Shown: positions 1-9,815 of the stretch, piece by piece
Layout: every line of letters begins with the position of its first letter
Numbering within the stretch: position 1 is the stretch's first letter
DNA from: Physocladia obscura
Lineage: Eukaryota; Chytridiomycota; Chytridiomycetes; Chytridiales; Chytriomycetaceae
Assembly (NCBI GenBank): GCA_027596945.1
Contig: JADGJH010000276.1
Coordinates: forward strand, 1 to 22,720
Length of the DNA: 22,720 nucleotides
Direction of reading: 5' to 3'
Position numbers and translations under genes: made by a program
The notes under the pieces: generated by a model
Seen by the model: only the letters and a program-made list of their open reading frames with translations
Databases searched by the model: none
What the model was told of the DNA's origin: nothing

Positions 1-55
1 AAAAAAAAGAAAAGAAACAAAATAAAATAAAATAAAAGGAAAAGCTTGATAATTA

Positions 56-3000
56 TCAAAAAACTTCAACTTTGCGACGCATAACTTCAACAATATAATC
101 AGTGTTCCCACCCTTGAGTTTCAAAAGCTTCAGCAACCAGGCATCACTCCAATTCGCAACATTTCCCATCTCATTCATATGTTTCTGCAACAAGTCCCGC
201 TTTTGCCACGAATAAAACCGTAGAATCATTTCGAGTTGACCCAATGATTGATTTTCCAACTCTTCTTTTGGCAGTCCATTCCCATCAGCATACAAAAAAT
301 CTTTGACAATCATCACAGCATATCCTAAAAAGGCGACACGAGAATTTTCCCAAATTTTTTTCCGATCTAATAGCCCAATGTCATCATTCAAGCTTGGCAC
401 AACCAAAGATTCCGAAATTTCGACAAACCGTTTCCAAATTCCTAACACGACCCGATTCGCCAGAGATACAGATGAGATTGTTTCAGCAATGATGCCGAGA
501 TTCACATTGACGAAATTTAGAAAAGGCGTGAGCTTTATATCAACAGCGATTTCAGTTGGAAGTTCAGACGAAGATAGTGGTGCCATTAGATTCCTCTTTG
601 TCGATTTCGAAGAAAATAAATTAGCAATATTATTGGCTATAATCATACTTTGTTTATGATCAGCTGACGCGTCTTTTAGTCGGATTCGAAGGTCACAACA
701 AAGCTTAATTTTATTGATTAGATTTCTTTTTTTAAACGAAATATTTCACCTTGTCAACAACAACACCTCGAGATTCATCAATAGTTCTATTGACAACGTA
801 TTTTAACCTATCTCTAACAATGCCTGAAACAAATCGATCCTCAAGAGCAATTTTCAGAGTTACTTTGCCACCAGCAATATTAACTGTAAAAGTAATTTCA
901 CTTTTTGCTGCATTTTCAATAACTTTCAAGACTGAAAATCTTTCAACAGCAACCAAATATTCACTACTTGAAGTAGTTGCTGTGCTTGTTGAATTTTTTT
1001 TGCTGTATACTGGCGGAGTATGATGCACAACCATGATCTGAAGTCCATTTAAAATCTCAGCATTTGTTAACAAGAACGGAATATCAACAGAGTCCGAATT
1101 TTTAACGCCACTGAATAATATTGTTCTGGATTGATAATACTCGCCAGTTCGTCCAATTTCACGTCCAAATGCAGGCGTAGATTCTTGTTCAAACAGTTTT
1201 TCATTGTTTTGCAGCAGTGATGGATGGGAATAAACTGGCGGCATTGTGCATATCCGAATTGAAACTTTTGTCGAAAACGGTTGTACAACTTGAAGATCTG
1301 ATACGTGAACGACACTCAATGTTCCTGAAATTCTGGGCTTTATTTTCTCTTCTCCATCCAACGAAATTCGCTGCACAGGCAGTTTCTCCTGTTGATGCAC
1401 CTTAAATTTCTCAGGTATGGTTTCGACAAGATCATCGAACCTGCGTAGCAAGCTTTCAACATTGCATAGTTTTACACAAGATTTTGCACTGATTCTGATC
1501 TCAGAAGGGTCTACAGGCGGGCCTTGTTTCCGAATTTGGATGAAAAATTTGCCTTTTGTTGAAGGTTCTCCAGGCGTAGAAGATGTGGAAGAAGACGAAG
1601 TTAAAATTTTCGTGCTAAAAAGTGGGGCCGACAGAAGGTTTGACGGCTTTAAATCAGATATAATTGATTGTTTCATAAGATGAGCGTATTTTTCAAGACC
1701 TTCTCCGATATTCTAAATAAATTTTTATACGAGCATCAATAAAAGAAACGGTTTACACGACTCTGTCAAGAAATCGCAGTGAGACTGTAAATGACTTCAA
1801 AGCAAACCTCAACAATTTTCCATATATATCTCTGTGTATCATAGTCAGAAGGCCAATTTAACCGTAAAATAAACTCGATTTGCTGTTGAAACGATATGAA
1901 TATGTCAAATACTGAGGAAGAATGGCCAGAGCTTTGGAGATTAAACTGTAATTTTCGATATAAATTTTCAAAATAGAAATAATTAAGACAAAAAAGCTAA
2001 CATCATCGACCGCAATCGCATTCTGAATCCATTCGTTAATTTTTTTCTCTGTTTTAAATTTAAAATTTTTTTATATGTACAAATTTACATAAACTCACCA
2101 CTCAATCCAACAAATTCTTCTACAAAAACAGAAAACCATTGAACAACTTTAAATTTTCTACCGTTATCTAGCAATCGGAAATCAATGGATTCACATATTT
2201 TTATAATTTCTCTAACACTGGAGTACACCGAAAATCCAACATCCAAAGAATTCGCAACAGAGCCAAATTCAACAAGTTGATTGAAAAAAAATTCAATCTG
2301 CATAATCAAACCATCAATATACAGTTTTCCCGCGATTGATGGGATATGAAATCTTTCAAGAATCAAGGAATCAAATTTTTTTTTAAAAATCGCAAGCTCG
2401 TAAGAAACGCTATGTGCGGCGATTTTCAATGTATTTCCATCAATTATTCGAACACCACTATCGGTTTTAAGTGGCACAAATTTATTGAATCTTATTGCAA
2501 TTGATTCCTTAATTAAGCTTCCAACTAACTGCATTATGTTTTCTTCACTCGATAATTCGTCCAGAAATAAAACAGTGCTATTCTGGCGTTCGAGAAACTC
2601 AAGTATTGACACGAGGGACACAAATTCTTTTGGCGATGACACTGTAAAGTCATCGATTTGCTGATCAAAAAATGTTGATATTTGACTGGATACAATGGAT
2701 TTAATTTGAAAGTACAACTCTTTGAATTTTGAACGCTGAAAAAATGTACCAACAAAAAATATAAAAACCAGTCAAAAATTTAAAAATTTAAAAAAAATAA
2801 CTGAAAGAAATCACCTCTGGCTTCGAAATTACATTTGCTTGCACCGCTTCCTCAATCTTCTTCATAATGGCTTCCAATATTTCTAAAAATTTGTGTGAGG
2901 TGACCATTCTCGCTTCATAAAAATTTTTGAAAACTTCGAGGTCACTGATATTAAATAAGCTTAGGCATTTAAAAAATTAAAAAATTACTCTCACATTAAT

Positions 3001-4143
3001 GCACGAGCGCAGTAATCAATTATCCAAAACTCAACCAGTGTTTCCAACAGGTTGTAACTTCCATTACTCAATATTGTTGAATTTCCAGAGGTTGTTTTGT
3101 TTGAGCAGTCAAACTCAATGCACGCTTTTAATATCCGTGCGTATGTTTTATACGGATTCGAGGGAATACATTGAAACGCCAGTTGAAACAACTCTTCAGG
3201 CATTATTGAGGAATTCTAAAAAAATTTATTTGACTTTTTTTTCGAATGAAAAATTAACAGTAAAAACAACAAACATTGAATACGTTCTCAATTTTCACAA
3301 GGGCACGGCCAGAGACTCTGCTCCTTTTCGAGCGTTTTTCTAAGCCGAACCATTGTTGTTCACTGCTGTTGGCTTTATTGACACAGGTAATTCCAGGAAT
3401 GGATATTTTTCCCAAAAACGAATGTACGCTCTTCTTTTTTTTGAAAGGGATTCGTAGTATATCCGTGAAAGAAGGTCGTAATAAAGATGGAAGATTCCAC
3501 AATGATATAACTATCGGCTCGTTTGTGTTTTGCACCAATCTGAAAAAAGTTCGTCACCATTCAACTGGAAAATCGAAAAAACTCACATGGTTGTGGAGAA
3601 ATTCAATTCCGGATTCAACGTCGAATCAATGGCACTGCTTTGAATTATTAATGAATCCGGAGCATAGTTTATTATCACATATGGATTGTTCGAGCCGTTA
3701 AAATCTTTCGGTTTCAATCCTTCTGCTTGAATGACAGTCAATCGCGCCAGAATTCCGTTAAAAGATTCATTCTGATCAGCATAAATTATTGATAAAATCT
3801 TGTTGGCTTCATTTTCAACTAAAGTCTTCCAGTTTAAATAGCTTTCCGCTGTTTCGAAATCTTTGGCCTGCTTGTAAATTGAATCCCTCGAAAGCAGGAA
3901 CTTCCAATGCCTGAGATCATTTATAATATCGCCAGAAATAAGTGTGGATTTCAAATTGTCGATGGGCTGAGTTTTTGCGAACACAGTGGAAAGGAGTTTT
4001 GAGTTTGGATTGCTGAGGATATCGTCAGCGGTTATGTGTTGCTGATTCTCGCCTGACGTAAATGCAAGCTTTTCGCGTTTTTGCTTTTCGACCACGAAAA
4101 GAGTGCGCGCAGCTCTATAAGTATCTTGGTATGCACTGTCCAT
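56..4143 (-). CDS. Munc13-like protein with two C2 domains, MHD1 and MHD2 (nine exons)
   Basis: This is a Munc13/UNC13-family protein (fungal Git1/DUF810 type), expected to tether or prime vesicles for fusion at membranes. Exons on the complement are 3587-4143, 3284-3539, 2995-3215, 2815-2944, 2099-2735, 2002-2048, 1808-1945, 750-1712 and 56-703. Phases agree throughout and give about 1198 aa. A first C2 domain covers roughly residues 145-265 (ARLTVIQAEGLKPKDFNG, then VISLWN and FLGKISIP). Its SDPY position reads NNPY and the later Asp is Asn, so calcium binding may be weak. MHD1 spans about 560-680, with NEWIQNAIAVDD, HSSSVFDIF and NIGEGLEKYAHL. A second, divergent C2 (about 785-960) starts near SGTLSVVHVSDLQVV. 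The C-terminal MHD2-like part has ADGNGLPKEELENQSLGQLE. I chose ATG 4143 because its context is good (AAAGATGG) and it leaves room after the upstream gene. ATG 4182 is in frame and would add 13 residues. Family call is firm; exact splice sites are inferred. Confidence 0.85.
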
Positions 4144-4156
4144 CTTTGTTTTATGT

Positions 4157-4162
4157 TTTATT
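4157..4162 (-). terminator. AATAAA hexamer between the carrier and Munc13-like genes
   Basis: An AATAAA on the minus strand lies in the 63-bp gap between the carrier stop and the Munc13-like ATG at 4143. It could be the poly(A) signal of the carrier gene. In AT-rich DNA this hexamer also occurs by chance, so the call rests on position alone. Confidence 0.35.
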
Positions 4163-4206
4163 TGCTTTTTTTCAACCCTCATTCATCATTTGCCAAGGAT
4201 CAAAGT

Positions 4207-5460
4207 TCAAATACCCAAAATAACTTTCATGGTTTCATATACGTAAAATGATACTGCAAAAAAAAAAAACAATTCATATCAGTAATATACGCTTTATTGA
4301 AAGGAGGATATGCAGTTTACCTGCATGCATGGGAACAACTTTCATGAAACCAATAGACAAACCAACAAAGAATCCTCGAAAGCCTCGCTTCTGATAAATA
4401 AATCGCGTCATCTCCAATGTAGTGGGGAATTTTTTCAAACTATTGGCTGCTCCATCCCTTGTTGGTTCAATCCTTCCGGCAATTTGCATATGCCTTCGTA
4501 TTACTTCGAACGGATAACTCGAAGTTTGGGCAATTAATCCACTCAACCCTCCAATCGTGAGTTGCGACCACCATGTCAACTGCCGGCCACCTTTATATAA
4601 ATCCCGTTCCCTCATCGTCCCTGCCTTTCTTGCGAAAGCACCATTTGTTGTCCACCAGCCTTCTCTTTCCAGCGCCCAAACTTTGAAGCCCTCATAACAC
4701 ATGAATGATACACCAGCATATGGAATAATTCCAAACATTGTTGGGACAAAACCTCGATAAAAATTTAGCATACCACCAATTAATCGATTATGCATCGATA
4801 TTGGATTCGACTCATTATAAATAACATGCCATGTCTGTACAAGGCCCGGGGACGTGCCAACACTGCGGATTTCGTAGGCAAGTCGGGTGCGTAACAAATC
4901 CAGTGGGTAAGATACAAATAATGAAGAAACGCCTGCAAGCGACCCGGCGATCGTTCGACGCAGTGGGGTTTCGTCTTCACGCCGTGGCATAATCCAATCC
5001 TTATACTGTTCGTACGACATGAATTTGATGGCGGCATATGGAAAAATTCGGAGTAGTGTAGCGCTGTGGCCTTGAAATAGACTTGTGATTCCGTTCGCCG
5101 AGTATATGTCGCGGATTGCTCGAAAAACACCTAAGAATGATCCTTGATGAGAGATTCCATTCCGTTGTATTTGAAAAGCATATTTATTTTGTTAACATCT
5201 TTCTACACAGTTACAATAATCTAGTTTTTCTGGGCGCGCCAATACGAATCATACATACCTGAGTACTTTATATAGCGTGGGTTGTCAGTTTGGAACAAGA
5301 TCTTTACTCGGTCCATTGGAGCAATGACAGTTTTTGCGGCACAGCCAGCAAATCCACCAGCAACCAGTGTTCTAAGAATATACGGCGTTGATCTCTTGGA
5401 ATTTCGCGGTTTCGCTGTTGGCAACGAAGCTGAAGAAGAGGTCTCATGTGATACTTTCAT
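4207..5460 (-). CDS. LEU5: Mitochondrial carrier of the Leu5/SLC25A42 type (CoA carrier-like)
   Basis: This is a mitochondrial inner-membrane solute carrier; its closest resemblance is to the Leu5/SLC25A16/SLC25A42 group, which supplies the matrix with coenzyme A. Exons on the complement are 5259-5460, 4321-5130 and 4207-4253, joined in phase 1 at both introns (128 bp, GTATGT donor; 67 bp, GTAAAC donor). They give 352 aa, the usual carrier length plus a short N-terminal extension. All three carrier signatures are present: PMDRVK (residues 48-53), PLDLLRTR (142-149) and PFEVIRR (274-280). LFQGHSATLLRIFPYAAIKF near residue 90 and FVGLSIGFMKVVP near 322 follow the Leu5 pattern. The last exon supplies only SFYVYETMKVILGI and is missed unless the final intron is removed. 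The frame is open upstream to an ATG at 5742, but that 94-residue extension is AT-rich and unlike a carrier, so I start at 5460. Substrate is inferred from family resemblance. Confidence 0.88.
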
Positions 5461-5812
5461 TCGTTCGGTTTCCAACAACTGGATTGAGAATTTCCAAGTT
5501 TGCAAAACTCGGAAGTGAAAATCCGAATTTTCAATTTGTAATGGGAAAGCATATACACTAACAATAAAGTTTGTGCTCAAGAATTGTAAGAAGCAAAAGT
5601 TGGTCAAGCCATGGCAGGTGTAATTGTTGAAGGATATGACGTTCCTCAAGTAGTTCAGGGTATCTGAAATGTTGTATTTCCAAACATCAAAGGAAGAGCT
5701 GTATACAATTGCAAAACAGAAAAATACACTCTTGATAATCATTCACCAACAATTGAGCAGTTTGGCTTGGGGAACTGTGTAGAGAAAGTAGCAAATACTC
5801 ATATGGTGATGG
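5461..5812. other. 5' flank of the carrier gene
   Basis: This stretch is the upstream flank of the minus-strand carrier gene and the join to the mobile-element debris. The carrier frame stays open to an ATG at 5742, but the translation is AT-driven and shows no carrier features. I see no other supported gene here. It should hold the carrier promoter and 5' UTR; no specific site can be named. Confidence 0.4.
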
Positions 5813-6495
5813 TTAATGCTTATCTTTTTGAAAATTAGTGGGAATTCTGATTTTTACTAGTTTAGCTTGTGTAAATGTATCTTTTCCAAATGGTATCTGA
5901 AGTGCTATCATTATTGTCATGTAATCAGACTCTAAAATTGTAAAGATTAGAAAATGAAAAAGAAGCAAAACAATACGATTTTCTTGATTGCCATTGCCAG
6001 ATCCATGATCATTTTTGTTTTTATGTTTCAATGAAATATTTGGGAGAACAGAATTTGGTATAAAAACATTGCTTTCTAAATTTTTTGGGGTCAAAAATTG
6101 CATCATTGTTGATAAAGCAAGGGTTGATGTGTTGAGTGCAGCATCAATAACAGTTTGCTTGATTTGCTGTGTAATGGTCTTACCAATTTGTGTCAATTTC
6201 CAGTTGCAATATTTTTGTAGTAGTTGTTTTTATCATTACAGAGATTGAAACTTGTATCTGTTTTGTGATCAGCATGAATTTCAATGTTATTACACAACAG
6301 AAAACCTCTAACAGGAGCTCCAGTTAGCTTGACTGTTTTGGATGAAGTTACAATTGTATTTTTGCCAGAATGTTCACATGCGCAGTTGCAAAGTGCACAT
6401 AGTTGTGAACAATCTAAGCTCAGCTGATCACTTTTTGCACTTGTAAATGATTGACTGTCATTGATATCTTCATTATATACACTGTTCCTGTGCAT
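5813..6495 (-). pseudogene. Decayed ORF pair, probably mobile-element debris, Cys-rich part
   Basis: Two overlapping minus-strand frames (6193-6495 and 5813-6196) together read like one broken coding sequence with a frame change near 6195. The upstream part carries a Cys/His cluster, CSQLCALCNCACEHSGKN, which could be a zinc-binding knuckle. The second part is Thr/Gln-rich and then hydrophobic. I do not recognise the family. Its base composition matches the neighbouring retroelement fossils on the same strand, so I infer mobile-element origin. An intact gene of unknown type is unlikely because no splice pair tidily joins the frames. Confidence 0.3.
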
Positions 6496-7426
6496 TTAGT
6501 AAGTTTGGTAGCCTTTGGCAGTGGCCAGTACATACATATTTTGAAGATTTCAATTTTTTCTTCATATGTCAAAAGATATAAAAACAGCTGTAAGAGTGAA
6601 GGTTTTCACTTTTTTTCAATCTGTTATCTGTTCTTTTCAGTCATTTGACCTAATTCCCATTTATTTTGCTTTCTTTCTGCTTGTCTGCTCTGAAATCAAT
6701 TTTTTATTTTCGTTAGGCTTGTGCCTGATTCCCAATTTTATACTTAAGGTGATCAATTCTCCAATAATTACTGCCAAGTGTCTTATCAGTAATTATTGGA
6801 TTGTATTGCTTTGCCTGATCTTCTTTGTCAGTCTCTGTTGCTTACCAAACATTTGCAACAATACAAAGGGGCACCTTGGTAAGTGTGTTTTATTCCAATC
6901 TAAATTGTAAGGGCTATATTGAAGAACAACTTTAATATACACAATGTCAATTAGATTCTTTCTGTCATGGCCACTGACAATGGTAAATAATGTTGTAATT
7001 GTATCTGTAATCTTCTGTCTGTGTTGTAATCAAAAGAAAGAAAAACATAATTCTTTACTTATTACAAAACGCAATGCATTTGATTGTCCTGACACAACAA
7101 AGCAACTTTAAGAATAATAATTATTACGCCCAGTTAACAATAAAAGTAATCACTACATTTATTGGAAGTTTCTCTTTCAAACATGATTCAGAACCTTGAC
7201 TAGATTGTTTTCATGAAGATTGTGATAATTTTAGTAAAAACCTCTTGTTTATTTTCCAAAAATAGAAACTGTTGACCAAAGAATTACAGGGCTGGGCTGC
7301 CTTGGTTTGCTTGTCCTTGGCTTTTGTGACTGTGATCAGCCACCATTTATTTCAAATTTTTTTTTTTTCCCTCTCATTTTGCATGCATTTGTCAGCCTTG
7401 TTTCTGTAGTTCATTGTATTATGGGA
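6496..7426. other. AT-rich mobile-element debris without an intact gene
   Basis: No credible gene is present. The plus-strand open frame at 6566-6910 is hydrophobic and Phe/Ile-rich, as expected from T-rich DNA. On the minus strand near 7370-7410 a short run reads NYRNKADKCMQNERE. That loosely resembles the N-x-x-A-D-K segment near the end of retroelement RNase H domains, and lies where it should relative to the RNase H-like fragment upstream. A T12-13 run lies near 7357-7370. The rest cannot be assigned. Confidence 0.35.
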
Positions 7427-7813
7427 TTATATTTGCATTATCATTATTTCTGCTTCCCCTGTAGCAATTAAGGCAATTTGAAATGCAATTCTTTCAGTTT
7501 TAGTGGAAGATGCCCATCCATTTGTTTTAATGCTAATATTTTTTCCTGTGTTTCTTCCACTGTTGACATGTACACCTTCTGCCCTGATAAGAGTACCATC
7601 TTTGTTTGTAATGTATGAACCATCTCTGTGTATTTGATGTTTGGTGATTTGACTGCCAGTATTTGTGCCAATGGCTATTAACATTTGATTAGATGTGTTA
7701 AAGTATTTCTTTGCCTGCTTTTTCCCATTTTCTCTCATTTTATCAGCAATTTCTTCTGCTTCCCTGTAGTTTATATCTGTCTTTTCTAGTATAATTAGTA
7801 TAGATCTTATTGG
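7427..7813 (-). pseudogene. RNase H-like fragment of a non-LTR retrotransposon
   Basis: The minus-strand frame is open for 128 codons and reads like the start of a retrotransposon RNase H domain. HRDGSYITNKDGTLIRAEG would hold the first catalytic Asp. About 30 residues on, NGWASSTKTERIAFQIALIA matches the usual G-W-x-S-S-T-K-x-E-x-x-A-x-x-x-A-L pattern carrying the catalytic Glu. The domain stops soon after (EAEIMIMQI), where a third-strand Asp (TDSQ-like) would be expected, so it is truncated. A Lys-rich helix (YREAEEIADKMRENGKKQ) lies just before it. It sits downstream of a Cys-rich fragment on the same strand, the order seen in the 3' half of some fungal LINE-type elements. No reverse transcriptase core is visible. 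I rate RNase H as likely and the element class as inference. Confidence 0.5.
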
Positions 7814-7919
7814 TCAGCTGATCCTTCCATTAAGTGTGTTGTGCTACTATTCAGCAACATGTCTTCAGCCACCACATTTTCTTGTTCTGATTGTAGCTCT
7901 GTATTTGCATCATTAATTA

Positions 7920-8249
7920 CTATAAGTATTTCATACTCTTATTATTTTGCATTGTGTTTGACTCATTTTGCCAAGTTAGTCTGTTTTTGTTTTTTTTTTT
8001 TTTTTTGTAGGTTGTTAATTTGTGGACAAAATCTTCATTTCCACAGTCAAATTCTATCATTTGTGGTTTTTTATTTTCTGAGGCATACTTTGTGCAGTTT
8101 TTATTTTCTTCTGTTCAGTGGTTTCTGGTCATACATCCTTCACATTTTATGGCAAATTCTGTGTTTTCTGTTCTAAGTACCTCTATCCAAGCCACTGTAT
8201 TTTGTGTTGTCATCTGAGCACTGGGCCACATCTCTAATTGTGGGTCTTC
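7920..8249 (-). pseudogene. Cys-rich fragment upstream of the RNase H-like piece, one in-frame stop
   Basis: A single minus-strand frame runs for 110 codons, interrupted only by TGA at 8115-8117. It begins PQLEMWPSAQMTTQNTVAWI, followed by a C-x-x-C pair (FAIKCEGCMTRNH, stop) and two further Cys (KNCTKYA and EFDCGNEDF). It then passes through a T17 run at 7990-8006 that codes for Lys residues. A short Cys-bearing segment with a WI-x-x-(L/I) lead occurs between reverse transcriptase and RNase H in some fungal LINE-type elements, and the position fits. The stop and homopolymer show decay. Because the frame is not in any simple ORF list owing to the stop, it is easy to miss. Confidence 0.4.
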
Positions 8250-8354
8250 TTAGGTGTGTTGTCTTAAATATACCAATATTCCATCTTCATGCATAATTTC
8301 ATCAAAATTATGCCTTGTTGGATTTCAACTCTATAATGTTACCAATTTGATGAA

Positions 8355-8684
8355 TTAAGGTAGTACAAGTGCTTTTTGTAGCTGCAGAGCCTGTATTCTC
8401 ATTACATTGCCAATGAAGCTGTCTTCATTCATCCAGATTGTGACATTTTGTAGCTTCTTGTACTTGCTTTTAACAGCTTCTGTGTCTTGATTGTAGCCCA
8501 GTGCTGTAGACCTTGTGACGATGACATCCCATTCATTTGACCCAGACAGAAGGACATCTTTGATAATATCCAGTAAATTTTCGATTTTGTGCAGCTGCCA
8601 ATTATTCCCATGGGGTTTGATTGCTGTTGCTGCTGCTGGCGTTTTGGGTGCCTTTTTGGTACTCTGAGTTGGCTGTTTGTTCAT
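8355..8684 (-). pseudogene. DUF6818-like (SANT/Myb-type) fragment
   Basis: The ORF starts with a real ATG and encodes 109 aa. After a Lys/Ala/Pro-rich leader comes NNWQLHKIENLLDIIKDVL, then GSNEWDVIVTRSTALGYNQD and TEAVKSKYKKLQN. This order (W, LLDIIKDVLP, G-x-x-EWD, AVKxKYKKL) is the DUF6818-type, three-helix, Myb/SANT-like fold common as a multicopy, transposon-associated domain in chytrids, oomycetes and related genomes. The usual PEW segment after the domain is absent or altered, and the protein ends early (LQLQKALVLP). It lies upstream of, and on the same strand as, the RNase H-like debris. It may belong to the same element or to a second insertion. Function would be DNA binding if intact. 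Confidence 0.5.
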
Positions 8685-8703
8685 TTTTGTGTTTTGTCTT
8701 TTT

Positions 8704-8758
8704 TGGGATAAAAATTTGTTTTGTCAAGACTATTTTTCATCTTGACAAAAATATCCCA
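8704..8758. repeat. Imperfect inverted repeat, TGGGATA...TATCCCA, within a GGGACAAA-rich patch
   Basis: The left arm has TGGGATA (8704-8710) and TTTTGTCAAG (8719-8728); the right arm has CTTGACAAAA (8741-8750) and ATATCCCA (8751-8758). An 8-bp insertion separates the two blocks in the left arm. Just downstream, to about 8817, GGGACAAA occurs twice directly and TGTCCC/TTGTCCCA occur inverted. The pattern suggests a mobile-element terminus, a foldback piece or a short repeat unit. Confidence 0.55.
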
Positions 8759-9033
8759 GGGACAAACCGCCTGTCCCGCCGGGACAAAGACATTTTGTCT
8801 TTTTTATTTGTCCCAGTTTTGGATGTCTTCCACTGGATGTTCATAAAAAGACCTGTAATTGTACTAATTGAAAATTGATTGCTTTTCATCACCATCCTTT
8901 TTGATAATGCCATTCTTTCTGCTTTTTGTGCTTTAAAATGTATTATCTTGATTTTTGATTCCCAAATACAGATGGTTGGTTCAGAATCAACTTGAAACAA
9001 CTGTCCCAAAATTCGTTGTTTTATTCTGCTCAC
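8737..9033 (-). pseudogene. Lys/Arg-rich open frame upstream of the DUF6818-like piece
   Basis: A minus-strand frame stays open for 98 codons but begins with GTG rather than ATG, so it is a fragment or chance frame. It contains basic stretches such as KTSKTGTNKKDKM and SLSRRDRRFVPG; the latter is produced by the GGGACAAA motifs. I do not recognise a domain. GC and codon pattern match the mobile-element debris on the same strand, and its upstream end near 9.04 kb coincides with a change to a less decayed-looking sequence. Confidence 0.25.
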
Positions 9034-9249
9034 TCACTGTTAATTGACGTAATTTTTTCGGTTGACTGCAATTAACATGAACAACACTGAGAAATGGATT
9101 GAGATTTTTCCAAATATGATGGTGGTACCGGCTGACGTCGAAATCTACTTCTACATATTATTGAATTGTATCTCTTGACACTTTCATTTCAGACAGCAAG
9201 TGTTGTACTGGTTTTGAACTGTCGGGCCAGGCCACCAAACTAGAGTATC

Positions 9250-9560
9250 TGATATTTATTACATTTTCTACATTAAATAATTTCTTTTTTTGTTTTGGTC
9301 CGCTCCTCAAAATTTCCCAAGAAAATCTTTCATCATTAAAAATTTATCTAATCTCCTTCACACAATTCCCTTTTGGTTATCACTCTTTTTTCATTTTGAT
9401 TTCACTATCCTTTTCATTTCACTCTTTTTGAGATTTTCGGGTGGAGTCGTCTTAGGGCTTTTACATTGATTAGGGAAAACTGTAAAAGGACTTTTTTAAA
9501 TCAAGAAAACTCAGTTCAAATAGTATAAAAATTTCAATAATATTCGCAAACAGTGCAAGT
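9250..9560 (-). repeat. Dispersed repeat copy A (minus orientation)
   Basis: Read on the minus strand this copy shares ordered blocks with copies near 12.73-13.0 kb and 15.26-15.5 kb. The blocks are TTTGAACT-AGT, AAGTCC-TTTTA, AAAAGCCC, A-GACTCCACC, AAAATCTCAAAAA, AAAGGGAA-ATT and GGAGCGGACCAAAACAAAA, then TTTAATGTAGAAAATGTAATA. The last two are shared clearly with copy B. The ends are approximate. No coding potential is apparent, so a non-autonomous element (SINE, MITE or solo LTR) is likely. I see no clear terminal inverted repeat or target duplication. Confidence 0.75.
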
Positions 9561-9815
9561 CTTCATTGTTTCTTTGCGAATTTGAATTTGAATTTTTGGG
9601 AGGTTTGTGGGATCTGCATTGTAAAGCTTGCATATTTGATTGTTTCGAATTTAGAGCTGGTATGTGCTGAAAAAGCAGCGCAAACAAACGCGTTCGACAC
9701 TAGCACATTGTAGTTGTTCTTCGAGGTTGAATTATCGTCAAATGTAATCGAAACCGACTGTTTGGTTGTATCCAGTTAATTAATATCGGCGCCTGCGCTG
9801 AGGTTTTGTACGGCT

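Noticed and set aside
676..690. GGATTCGAAGG resembling a tRNA T-arm
   Set aside because: It lies in a coding exon of the Munc13-like gene, and no acceptor, D or anticodon stems can be built around it.
3254..3701. Alternative frames on both strands in the first C2 region
   Set aside because: Only the spliced minus-strand frame (3587 to 3539 junction) gives continuous C2 strands; the others are shadows.
5461..5742. 94-residue N-terminal extension of the mitochondrial carrier
   Set aside because: The extension is AT-driven and unlike a carrier presequence; ATG 5460 gives normal carrier length.
6566..6910. Plus-strand 114-codon open frame with hydrophobic residues
   Set aside because: Composition is what T-rich DNA gives; there is no recognisable domain, no splice context, and it lies in minus-strand mobile-element debris.
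7841..8176. Plus-strand Phe/Cys-rich 111-codon frame
   Set aside because: It is the shadow of the better-supported minus-strand Cys-rich fragment and runs through a T17 tract.
9074..9178. Small plus-strand ORF beginning MNNTEKWIEIFPNMM
   Set aside because: Only about 34 codons, no family, and no convincing splice partner; it lies at the edge of mobile-element debris.
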